This document shows positions 51,667 to 59,771 of a DNA stretch of 64,000 bases, in pieces. A program made the translations under genes and the position numbers. How positions within the stretch are numbered: position 1 is the first letter of the stretch; every line of letters starts with the position of its first letter. The notes beneath the pieces are model-generated. The model ran no database searches, had not been told where the DNA came from, and saw nothing but the letters and a program-made list of their open reading frames with translations. Where the stretch lies: NCBI GenBank assembly GCA_046351235.1, contig JAXLYV010000003.1, positions 124,001 to 188,000 on the forward strand, written 5' to 3'. This DNA comes from JBBSAT01 sp046351235. GTDB lineage: Bacteria; Myxococcota_A; Polyangia; Polyangiales; Sandaracinaceae.

Positions 51667-54423
51667 ATGACCGACGCGCGAACGGCGATCCGCGAGCTCG
51701 AGCGAGGAGCGCTCGCCCCCGAGAAGGCGCTCGAGGTGCTGACGGCGAGCGCGTCGTCGGCGCCGACCTGGGCCGCGCGTGTGGAGGCGAGCCGCGGAAT
51801 CGGCGCCATCGCCGGGCGCGCGTACGGCTCCAGCTGGCCCCTCGCCGAGCGCGCCGCGTTCGTGCTGCTCGAGCTCGCGCGCGAGACCGACACGCCCCTC
51901 GAGCGCGCGCAGATCCTCTCGGCGATCGGGCGCGCGTACCGGAACGTGTGGCTGATGCCCTACGTGCACGCGCGCCTGGGCGACGACGAGCCCACGGTGC
52001 GCACGGCCGCCATCGCCGCGGCCGGAGGCCTCGGCTTTCCCGCGCTCGAAGAGGCGCTCGCCTCGGAGTTCCTCACGGCCGAGACGCCCGACGCGATCCG
52101 CCTGGCCGCCATCGCCGCCCTCGGCCGCATGGGGGCCGAGAGCGCCGCGACCCGCATCGCGTCGTTCGTCGACGCGCCGGGCCCCGAGGCGCTCGCTGCG
52201 CTGGCGGCGCTCACCGAGATCCGATCGAGCGCGGGCGCCGAGGCCGCGATCGCCGTGCTGGATCGCGGGCCGCCACCCGATCTGCTCGCCGCGTGCGTGC
52301 GCTACCTCGCCGAGATCGGCCACGAGCGCGTGCAGCGGGCGATCCGCAGCCTCGCGCGCGACGACGACGCCGCGCAGCGCATCGCCTCGAGCCGCGCGGC
52401 GCGCGCCTTCCAGCTCGAGCGCTCGCGCGACGCGGCGGAGCGCATCCTGTCGGCGCTGACCGAGACCGATCGCGCGACGCGCGCGGCGCTCGCGCGACGG
52501 CTGCGCACGCTGCCCGTGGAGGACGTGCTCGCCCAGGCGCAACTCCTCCTCGCCGACGATCCCGAAGGCGTCGTGCAGGTGGTCTCGGAAGTGCGCGCGC
52601 CCGAGGTGACGCGGATGCTGCTCTCGCTCGCCGCCGATCGCGGCCAGCCACTCGCCGTGCGCGCGCGCGCTGCGGGCTCGATCGAGGCCAACGAGCCCTG
52701 GGAGCAGGAAGCGCTGGTCGAGCTCGTCTCGAGCGCGCGCGAGCTGGCCGTGCGCGTCGCGGCCGCGCAGACGCTGGGCGCGTCCGCACCACTCTCACGC
52801 GTGCTCGACGGGCTCTCCGGCCTCGCCTCCGATCCGGCGCCCGAGCTCCGTGGCGCGCTCCTCTGGGCGCTGCAGCTCGCCGCGCGTCCCACGCGTCTCG
52901 AAGGCCCGGCGCGGGCGCGCGCCGAGGCGATCGTGAAGGCCGCGCTCGAAGACCCGGAGGCCGTCGTGCGGCGGCGCGCGGCGTACGTCGCGGGCAACCT
53001 CGACGCGCGCTCGCTGGTTCCGGCCCTCCTCGATCTCGCGCGCAGCGAAGAGGAGCGCGCGGACCTGCGGCTCGCCGCGTTCGTGGGCATCGCCGAGATG
53101 GCCGGCGAGGATCGTCTCGCCGATCTCGTGCTCCTCGTCGGGCGCGAGGACGACCCGGCCGCGATCAGCGCCGGCAGCCGCGCGCTCGAGCGGGCCGCGC
53201 TCAGCCCGGGCGCCTCGCGCGCGCCGATCGCGCGCCTCCGCGATCGCCTCCCGAAGCTCGTCGCCCATGCCGACGCCCGCGTGCGGGCCGCGTGCGCGCG
53301 CATCGCCGGCCTCTCTCCCGATACGCTGCCCCTCGACGCCGTCCGCACGCTCGCGGCAGACGCCTCCCCGCGCGTGCGCGAGGCCGCCGTGATCGCGCTC
53401 GGTCGCCTCGGCGCCGCGAGCGCGGCCCTGGCCTCGGCCGTGGAGAGCGCTCTCGTGAGCGCGCTCGACGACGACGACGCGCTCATCCAGGAGCGCGCGG
53501 CCGACGCGCTGCTCTCGCTCGGCCTCGCCTCGTCGCTGCGCGCCGTGCTCGAGTACGTGACGGAGACCGCGGACGAGGCCGCCGCCGCGCGCATCGCCGA
53601 TCGCCTCGCGGTGCCGGCCGAGAGCGGCCCCTTCCTCGAGCTCCTCGGCGCGGCGCTCACGCGCATCGACGGCGATCACGCGGCCTACGAGACGCTGCTC
53701 GAGCTCAAGGTCCGCGCCCTCGACGCGGCGCGCGCGGAGCAGCCCGGCGTGCCGGCCGCGTCGCGCGACGTGGACGCCGACATCGCCGCGCTCTTTCCGC
53801 ACTGGACGCGCCTCTCGGCGGTGCGCGGCTTCGCGCCGCTCGCCAAGAGCCTGCGCACCGCGGAGCTGCTCTTCGGCAGCCTGGCCGGCCGCGAAGGCGA
53901 CCCCTCGGCGTCGATCGTCCTCTGGACCAAGTCGCTCGAGGGGTACCTGCACGCGTGGCTCTCGCCGCGCATGGCGGCGCTCCAGCGCCAGCCCGCGACG
54001 CTCTACGAGGTGACCGAGCGCGTCGGCAGCGCTTGGCCCGCCTACCAGCGCTGGCTCGTGCCGCGCTGGACCGATCCGGTGAGCGTGGGCGAGCTCCGCG
54101 TGGACGTGCCGCTGCGCGCGACGGTGAACGTGCTTCGCGATCTCGCCGAGCGTCGCCCGCGCCCGGGCGATTCGCCGGCGAGCGTGACCGAGTGGGCGCG
54201 CCTGATGATGTTCCTCGCCGTCGATCACCCGAGCGGCCCGCGAAACGTGCTCGAGGTCACGTGCCGCGATCCCGACCACGCCGTGCGGCTCGCGCACCGG
54301 CTGCAGGTGCTCGCGCTCGTACGGAACAGCGTCACCCACCGCTCGGTCGCCGCAGCCTCCACGCTCGCCGCGTTCCGCACGCTCTACTACGAGGCCTTCG
54401 AGGACGTGACCCGCATGGCCTGA
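51667..54423 (+). CDS. HEAT-repeat protein with HEPN-like C-terminal domain
   Basis: This 918-residue protein has roughly residues 20-700 of HEAT/PBS-lyase-like repeats (EPTVRTAAIAAAGGLGFPALEEAL; ASPRVREAAVIALGRLGAAS; DDALIQERAADALLSLGL). The last ~180 residues differ: FAPLAKSLRTAELLFGSLAG (from about 725), SASIVLWTKSLEGYLHAWLSPRM (around 750-770) and ALVRNSVTHRSVAAASTLAAFRTLYYEAF. RNSVTH at residues 886-891 fits the HEPN RNase motif R-N-x3-H, and the spacing of helices matches a HEPN domain. HEPN proteins are often RNases in toxins, defence or stress response. The HEAT part would sense or scaffold. The function is inferred. It is a single gene with its own promoter. Confidence 0.8.
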   Translation: MTDARTAIRELERGALAPEKALEVLTASASSAPTWAARVEASRGIGAIAGRAYGSSWPLAERAAFVLLELARETDTPLERAQILSAIGRAYRNVWLMPYVHARLGDDEPTVRTAAIAAAGGLGFPALEEALASEFLTAETPDAIRLAAIAALGRMGAESAATRIASFVDAPGPEALAALAALTEIRSSAGAEAAIAVLDRGPPPDLLAACVRYLAEIGHERVQRAIRSLARDDDAAQRIASSRAARAFQLERSRDAAERILSALTETDRATRAALARRLRTLPVEDVLAQAQLLLADDPEGVVQVVSEVRAPEVTRMLLSLAADRGQPLAVRARAAGSIEANEPWEQEALVELVSSARELAVRVAAAQTLGASAPLSRVLDGLSGLASDPAPELRGALLWALQLAARPTRLEGPARARAEAIVKAALEDPEAVVRRRAAYVAGNLDARSLVPALLDLARSEEERADLRLAAFVGIAEMAGEDRLADLVLLVGREDDPAAISAGSRALERAALSPGASRAPIARLRDRLPKLVAHADARVRAACARIAGLSPDTLPLDAVRTLAADASPRVREAAVIALGRLGAASAALASAVESALVSALDDDDALIQERAADALLSLGLASSLRAVLEYVTETADEAAAARIADRLAVPAESGPFLELLGAALTRIDGDHAAYETLLELKVRALDAARAEQPGVPAASRDVDADIAALFPHWTRLSAVRGFAPLAKSLRTAELLFGSLAGREGDPSASIVLWTKSLEGYLHAWLSPRMAALQRQPATLYEVTERVGSAWPAYQRWLVPRWTDPVSVGELRVDVPLRATVNVLRDLAERRPRPGDSPASVTEWARLMMFLAVDHPSGPRNVLEVTCRDPDHAVRLAHRLQVLALVRNSVTHRSVAAASTLAAFRTLYYEAFEDVTRMA

Positions 54424-54490
54424 GCGCCGTTCGCGATCCGTGCGGCGCCGCGCTCGACCCGGGGCGCCGTTCGGAGGCACAATCCCGGGC

Positions 54491-55834
54491 ATGACTTGCC
54501 GCTCCGGCCGGGCCCTCGGCGCGCTCTCGCTGGCCCTCTTGCTCGCGACCCCTGCCTGCTCGCTCTCGCGCGGCGTGCTCGGCAATCCCGGCACCGCGAT
54601 GGACGGCGGCGGCCACGACGCGGGCACCGGCGGCCGCGACGGCGGCTCGACCGACGGCGGCGGCGATGCCGGCGCGACGGATGGCGGCCCGCGCGATGGC
54701 GGCGACTGCACGTCGACGGGCTGCGACGACGGCAACCCGTGCACCGACGACGTCTGCACGGCCACGGGCTGCACGCACACCGCCAACACCGCGAGCTGCG
54801 ACGACGGCGTGCTCTGCAACGGCCACGACACGTGCAGCGCGAGCGCGTGCTCGCTCCACGACGGCATCTCTCCTTGCCTCGCCGGGACCGTCTGCGACCC
54901 GGGCCTCGACACCTGCGTCGGCTGCACCACCGACGCGCAGTGCATGCCGACCACGACCGACTGGGGCGCCTGCGTGTTCGCCGACTTCTGTGCCACGACC
55001 GGCTCTCACTCGTGCACCGTCACGAGCTACACGTGCTCGCGCGGCACCTGCATGGCGCGGCCTCCCACCACCGAGAGCGAGGCCTGCACGCGCGCGTCGA
55101 CGGACGGCCTGCAGTGCGCCGCGCCCGCGTACGGCGAGTTCGGCGCGTGCGACTTCGGGACCGACCCCTGCACGACGCTCGGCCACCAGACCCGCACCGT
55201 GACGACCTCGGCGTGCGCGTCCGGCGCGTGCGTGGAGACGACGAGCAGCGAGTCCATGGACTGTACGCGCGTGACCGAAGGGATGACGTGCGCGGACCCG
55301 ACGATGACGCCCTGGTCGCTCTGCTCGGTCGGCGCCACCTGCGGCACGACGGGCACACAGACGCGCACGGTGACGACCTCGGTCTGCGCGAGCGGCACGT
55401 GCGCGACCACGCCGATGGTCGAGACCCAGGGATGCGCGGCGAGCCCGACGGGGGCGGCGTGCGGGGCGACCTCGTGCGGCGCGTGGGGCACGTGCATGCA
55501 GACGCACGTCGGCACCTGCGATCGGAGCGGCACGCAGACCCGTGCGTGCACGACCCCGACGTGCTCCGCCGGGAGCGCCGGCATGTCGAGCACGTGCTCG
55601 GCGAGCGCGCCCTCGACCGAGTCCCAGCCCTGCAACGCCGACGTGCGCGGCGTCGCCTGCATGGAGACGAATTGCAGCGACTGCAGCGTCGGCTTCCTGC
55701 AGGGCTGTCCGCACGGCCGCACGGGCACGCAGTACTGCAACACGCTGAACGGCTCGTGCATGGACTACGGCCTCGGCCCGTTCTGCGGCGGCACGAATCG
55801 CCGCTATTTCTCCCAGTCCTGCGCTTGCCCCTGA
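54491..55834 (+). CDS. Cys-rich secreted lipoprotein with internal repeats
   Basis: The 447-residue protein has a lipobox (ALLLATPAC, Cys23), a Gly/Asp-rich linker (GGGHDAGTGGRDGGSTDGGGD), and then about 50 cysteines. Repeats begin with CDDGNPCTDDVCTATGCTH-type units, a known myxobacterial spacer, then four or five units of the pattern W-x-x-C-...-TxTRTVTTSxCASGxC (WGACVFADFC, FGACDFGTDPC, WSLCSVGATCGTTGTQ), resembling thrombospondin-like or adhesin repeats. It is probably a disulfide-rich cell-surface protein. Preceded by a direct repeat GCGCCGTTCG at 54424 and 54464. Confidence 0.82.
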   Translation: MTCRSGRALGALSLALLLATPACSLSRGVLGNPGTAMDGGGHDAGTGGRDGGSTDGGGDAGATDGGPRDGGDCTSTGCDDGNPCTDDVCTATGCTHTANTASCDDGVLCNGHDTCSASACSLHDGISPCLAGTVCDPGLDTCVGCTTDAQCMPTTTDWGACVFADFCATTGSHSCTVTSYTCSRGTCMARPPTTESEACTRASTDGLQCAAPAYGEFGACDFGTDPCTTLGHQTRTVTTSACASGACVETTSSESMDCTRVTEGMTCADPTMTPWSLCSVGATCGTTGTQTRTVTTSVCASGTCATTPMVETQGCAASPTGAACGATSCGAWGTCMQTHVGTCDRSGTQTRACTTPTCSAGSAGMSSTCSASAPSTESQPCNADVRGVACMETNCSDCSVGFLQGCPHGRTGTQYCNTLNGSCMDYGLGPFCGGTNRRYFSQSCACP

Positions 55835-55854
55835 TGCGCCCGCGGAGCGAATGA

Positions 55855-57396
55855 ATGGCCATCGCTCTCTCGTCCGATCAGGAGCGCGAGCTCGGGGGCC
55901 TGCTCTTCTCGGGGACGCAGGTCGACAACCCGATGCAGGCGCTGCGCGCGGCCGAGTGGCGCAATCGGCTCTCGCGCGTCGGCCTGCCCGTGCCCTTCTG
56001 GGTCGTGAACGACCTCGGCCTCTTGTTCCTCGGCCCACCGGATCGGCTCGGGCCTCGCAAAGCGCTCGCGCAAGCGGGCGTGCCGCAGAGCGTGGCGAAG
56101 GCCCACGCCGCCTGGATCGCGACGCTCGAGGAGATCGCCGCGACCGAGATGATCGAGCGCGCGCGCGCGTGGAAGATGCGCGACGACCTCGTCGCGGTGG
56201 TGCTGCTCCGCGTGCTCGCGCCGGTCTACGAGCGCTTCCTCGGCCCCGGTCGGCGCCCCATCGGGGTCGCGATGCCGCTCGATCCCGAGGTCTACACCGG
56301 GCTCGACGCGCGGCTGCCGGCGCTGTTCCGGCAGTACGACCGGCAGGCCGACGCGCAGTTCCTGATGCACCTCGCGGCCGAGCGGCTGCGCCTCGTGACG
56401 GCGCTCGAGCAGATCGACCTCGACACGCTGCGCCTCCTCGGCATGTTCGGCGCCGAGGCCTCGGCCGCGGGCGCCTTCGGCATGCTCGACCTGCTCGACG
56501 TGCTCGGCAGCCCCGAGGCGAACGACGTCGTGAACTTCTCGCTCGACCTCTTGCCGAGCGTGCTCGAGACCAAGCGCGCGACGGGCATGCAGACCTTCAA
56601 CGTCGATGGCTACGCCGGCCTCGCGCGCCGCGGCACGCTCGACTCGCTGATGCTCAGCGAGCTCGCGATGGACGACGACCTCTTCGATCAGCGCTTCAGC
56701 GAGAACGAGGTCTTCTACTACGCGCACGAGAAGAGCCACGAAGAAGACCGGCGCCTGCACTACCTCGCGGTCGATGCGACGGCGTCGATGCGCGGGCAGC
56801 GCGCCGTGTTCGCGCGCGGCCTCGCGCTCACGCTCGCGAAGAAGCTCCTCCTGCGCGGCGACGACGTGTTCCTCCGGTTCTTCGACTCGCGCCTCTACGA
56901 CGTGCAGCAGGCGCGGGCGCGACGGCGCGGCAAGACCGAGCTCGACGTGCCCTACGTGCTCTCGTTCAAGGGCGAGCACGGCCGCAACTACGCCAAGGTG
57001 TTCTCGATGCTCGCCGGCGACCTGGCGCGCACGCGACGGCGCGAGAAGAAGTCGATCGTCCTCTACCTGTTGACGCACGCCGAGTGTCACGTGCCGATCG
57101 AGACGATCGAGCGGCTGCGCAACGAGGCCACGCTCTACGGCGTGTTCATGCTGCCGAGCACGGGCGAGCTCGATCTCGAGTACCTACCGCGCCTGCACAC
57201 CGTGCAGATCGTGACCGAGAAGGCGCTCCACGAGCGCGATGCCCGCGCGCAGCGCGCCCTCGACATCGTCGACGACGCCGCGAAGGAAGAGCGGAGCAGC
57301 CTGCCGCCGCGCGCGGCGCGCCCGAGCGAGGCCGACCAGCGCAAAGCCGACCTCGACGCGGCGACGCGCGAGGTCGACGAGATCGCACCGGGCTGA
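55855..57396 (+). CDS. VWA-domain protein
   Basis: The 513-residue protein, after an unrecognised N-terminal 280 residues (helical, residues 1-250), contains a von Willebrand A domain at about 300-450. The MIDAS motif is DATAS (307-311, DxTxS), and LLTHAECH replaces the usual TDG. It is CoxE/VWA-like but without an adjacent MoxR-type AAA+ ATPase. There is no signal peptide, so it is cytoplasmic. A GGAG ribosome site precedes the ATG. It sits 20 bases after the Cys-rich gene and 20 bases before the HExxH lipoprotein gene. Confidence 0.82.
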   Translation: MAIALSSDQERELGGLLFSGTQVDNPMQALRAAEWRNRLSRVGLPVPFWVVNDLGLLFLGPPDRLGPRKALAQAGVPQSVAKAHAAWIATLEEIAATEMIERARAWKMRDDLVAVVLLRVLAPVYERFLGPGRRPIGVAMPLDPEVYTGLDARLPALFRQYDRQADAQFLMHLAAERLRLVTALEQIDLDTLRLLGMFGAEASAAGAFGMLDLLDVLGSPEANDVVNFSLDLLPSVLETKRATGMQTFNVDGYAGLARRGTLDSLMLSELAMDDDLFDQRFSENEVFYYAHEKSHEEDRRLHYLAVDATASMRGQRAVFARGLALTLAKKLLLRGDDVFLRFFDSRLYDVQQARARRRGKTELDVPYVLSFKGEHGRNYAKVFSMLAGDLARTRRREKKSIVLYLLTHAECHVPIETIERLRNEATLYGVFMLPSTGELDLEYLPRLHTVQIVTEKALHERDARAQRALDIVDDAAKEERSSLPPRAARPSEADQRKADLDAATREVDEIAPG

Positions 57397-57403
57397 ACGG
57401 CGA

Positions 57404-57409
57404 TACGCT
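57404..57409 (+). promoter_or_regulatory. -10 element before HExxH lipoprotein gene
   Basis: TACGCT lies exactly 6 bases before the ATG at 57416, identical in sequence and spacing to the element before the HEAT-HEPN gene. A leaderless start is predicted. Confidence 0.45.
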
Positions 57410-57415
57410 CGCGCC

Positions 57416-58876
57416 ATGAGATGGCCGGTGCTCGCTCCGTTCCTCGACCCTCGCCCTCGCGCTCGCTCGCGCGGGCCCGGCGTCGCGCTCGCGCTCGCTT
57501 CGCTCGCGATCGGCTGCGGCGGCGCAACGAGCCCTTCGCCCGCCATCCCGGCGCGCGCGGCGCTGCTCGCGGAGCTGACCGTGACGATGCCGCGACTCGC
57601 GACGACGATGTGGGCGCTCGATGCGGCGGCCGGTGTCCGCAACCGCGACCCACACCTGCGCGAGTGGCTCGACCTCGGGAACGAAGAGGAGCCCGCGTGG
57701 CTCGCCGCGTATCGCGAGCGTCGCGATCACTGGACCGAGTCGGTGCGCGACGACGGCACGCCGAGGTTCCTCGCGTGCGCGCTCGAGAGCGAGACCCGCG
57801 AGACGCTCGACACCTGCCTCGCCGGCGTGCTCTCCGAGGACGACCTCGCCATCGCGCGCGCCGCGATCGACGAGGCCGACCGCCGCATCGCGCCGCACTG
57901 GGCCCCGATGCAGGCCCAGCTCGAGGCGCTCGTGCACGCGATGCGCGACGGGATCGCGAGCGAAGACGGGCAAGCGCTCCTCGCGCTCCTGCGCCACGAG
58001 GCGACGCTCGGCGATGCGCCGCTGCGCTTCGGCGTCGTGCTCGTCGCGACCCCCGACGACGAGCTGACCCGCGCCCAGCAGGTCGGCACGCTCCTCCCCT
58101 GCGAGATCGACACCCACGCGGAGGCACCGACGTTGCTCGGCATCGCGTACCACGAGATCGCGCATCTCGCGCACGCGCGCTCGCCCGAGCGCGCCGCGAT
58201 GGACGGGGCGTTCGTGGCGCGGGGCGACGAAGGCGTCCTCGCCGCCGCGGTGTGGGACGAGGCCGTCGCCTGCGCCTTCGGCAACGGCCTCGCGCAGGCG
58301 CGCTTCGATCCCGCGTTCGTTCCGGCCGAGGAGAGCTACTACGCCGACCCGGTGATCGATCGGCTCGGTCACGTCCTGCAACGCGAGTGGGCCGAGGGCG
58401 CGGACCTCGTCGTGGGCGCCGCGCTGGCCGCGCACCTCAGCGAGCTCGTCGAGCGCGAGGTGCCGGCCTCGGAGCGCCCGCTCGATCGCTACCTCTGGTA
58501 CACGTCGTTCTACGCCGAGTCCGTGGACGTGGTCCGTGCCGGCCGTCCGGCGGGCAGGCGCGCCTTCAGCGGGCACGCACCGGTCGAGGACGCGCTCCCT
58601 CGCGATGCGGACCTGCCGCCGTGGGCGCCGCGCATCGCGGTGCTCGGGGCGGCCACGCTCGGGGAGCGGCCCGCGCTGCAGGCGACGCTCGGCATGAGCG
58701 ACGCGGATCGCACGCCACCCGGAGGTGCCGCCGCGGTGTGGCGCGGGCGCGCGAGCGACGGCTCGATGGTGTTCGCCGTCGTGACCCGGGACGAGGCCGA
58801 CGGTCCGCGCGCGGCCGCTGCGTTCGTCGCGCTGCCGGCGCTGCCCGCCGAAGGGTGGTCGGAGCTCCCCCTGTGA
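57416..58876 (+). CDS. Lipoprotein with HExxH zinc-peptidase motif
   Basis: This 486-residue protein has a long basic leader, hydrophobic stretch and lipobox (ALASLAIGC, Cys34). HEIAH (246-250) in YHEIAHLAH and a possible third ligand Glu282 in VWDEAVACAF give a gluzincin-like zinc site. The rest is unrecognised, alpha/beta in nature (FGVVLVATPDDELTRAQQ; YLWYTSFYAESVDVV). It is likely an envelope-located metal-dependent peptidase or a degenerate relative. It follows the VWA gene by 20 bases, so the two may belong together. Confidence 0.75.
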   Translation: MRWPVLAPFLDPRPRARSRGPGVALALASLAIGCGGATSPSPAIPARAALLAELTVTMPRLATTMWALDAAAGVRNRDPHLREWLDLGNEEEPAWLAAYRERRDHWTESVRDDGTPRFLACALESETRETLDTCLAGVLSEDDLAIARAAIDEADRRIAPHWAPMQAQLEALVHAMRDGIASEDGQALLALLRHEATLGDAPLRFGVVLVATPDDELTRAQQVGTLLPCEIDTHAEAPTLLGIAYHEIAHLAHARSPERAAMDGAFVARGDEGVLAAAVWDEAVACAFGNGLAQARFDPAFVPAEESYYADPVIDRLGHVLQREWAEGADLVVGAALAAHLSELVEREVPASERPLDRYLWYTSFYAESVDVVRAGRPAGRRAFSGHAPVEDALPRDADLPPWAPRIAVLGAATLGERPALQATLGMSDADRTPPGGAAAVWRGRASDGSMVFAVVTRDEADGPRAAAAFVALPALPAEGWSELPL

Positions 58877-58944
58877 GGGGCGGATCCGCGTCGACGTGCA
58901 GGCTTGGCGCCGTGCTCGGCGCGAGCTGTGCCACCGTGCACGGC

Positions 58945-59760
58945 ATGCGCAGTGCTACGCCGACGGGCGTGCGCTCTCGGTCCTCGCTCGTCCTCGTCGC
59001 CGCGTTGCTCGGCGCAGCCCCCGGCTGTCTCGCCCACGAGCGTCCCGAGGGCGTGGCGCGGGATGCCGCGCCCTCCGGGCTCGACGCCGCGATCCCCCTC
59101 GATGCGGCGCCCCTCGAAGTCGACGCCACGGCCCGCCCCGACGCCGCGGCCGCCGACGCGCGGCCCTGCCGCCCGAGCCTCGCGCCCGCCGTCGTGCGCT
59201 TCGAGCCGGCGATGGCGCTTCCCGCGAGCGGCGCGACCGCCACCTGGCTGGGCTACGAGCACGACGCCGTCGAGGACGGAGCGCGCATCCACCTCGACTT
59301 CTGCGGCGGCGCCGCGCCGTGCGTGGTCGACCTCGTCGTCTCGCACGTCGGCGACGCGCTCGGCGCGATCCACGTCCCGACGGGGATCGAGGTGACCGTC
59401 GCCAGCGACGGAGCCTCGTACGCGACGATCCACATCGTCGATGCCCGGCGCTGCGCCGGCTGCGGCGGCGAGCTCGAGCTGCTCGCCGGGCGTCTCGCCT
59501 CGGGGCTCGATCCGGTCCTCTCCGTGGTCACGGCCGGCGTCGTGTGCAGCACGGGATGCGGCGAGCTGCGCGCGATCACCGTGAGCGCGAACGGATCGAG
59601 CGTCGTCGCGACGTCGGGCACCCCGATCGACCAGCCGCTCTTCGTCCGCATCGCGAGCGATTACCACGCGCCTTGCGTGGTCTGCGACTGCGCGCAGCCC
59701 GACGTGCCCGCGACCGGGCTCGCCGCGTGGTCCACGGGGATCTTCGTCCCCACGCCGTGA
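58945..59760 (+). CDS. Small Cys-containing lipoprotein
   Basis: The ATG at 58945 gives 271 residues. Lipobox ALLGAAPGC (Cys28) is followed by an Ala/Asp linker (DAAPSGLDAAIPLDAAPLEVDATARPDAAAADA) characteristic of this genome. The mature part is beta-rich with paired cysteines (CGGAAPC; RRCAGCGG; VCSTGC; PCVVCDC). These look like disulfide pairs in a surface protein. Function unknown. Its last bases form one half of a perfect palindrome with the convergent peptidase gene. Confidence 0.75.
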   Translation: MRSATPTGVRSRSSLVLVAALLGAAPGCLAHERPEGVARDAAPSGLDAAIPLDAAPLEVDATARPDAAAADARPCRPSLAPAVVRFEPAMALPASGATATWLGYEHDAVEDGARIHLDFCGGAAPCVVDLVVSHVGDALGAIHVPTGIEVTVASDGASYATIHIVDARRCAGCGGELELLAGRLASGLDPVLSVVTAGVVCSTGCGELRAITVSANGSSVVATSGTPIDQPLFVRIASDYHAPCVVCDCAQPDVPATGLAAWSTGIFVPTP

Positions 59761-59771
59761 TCACGGCGTGG
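59750..59771. terminator. Perfect 22-bp palindrome spanning two stop codons
   Basis: The half-site CCACGCCGTGA (59750-59760) is followed directly by its exact reverse complement. The TGA of each convergent gene lies at the dyad axis. As RNA in either direction it would fold into a short stem (CCACGCCG/CGGCGTGG) around TGATCA, so it could be a bidirectional terminator or a protein-binding site. Confidence 0.6.
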
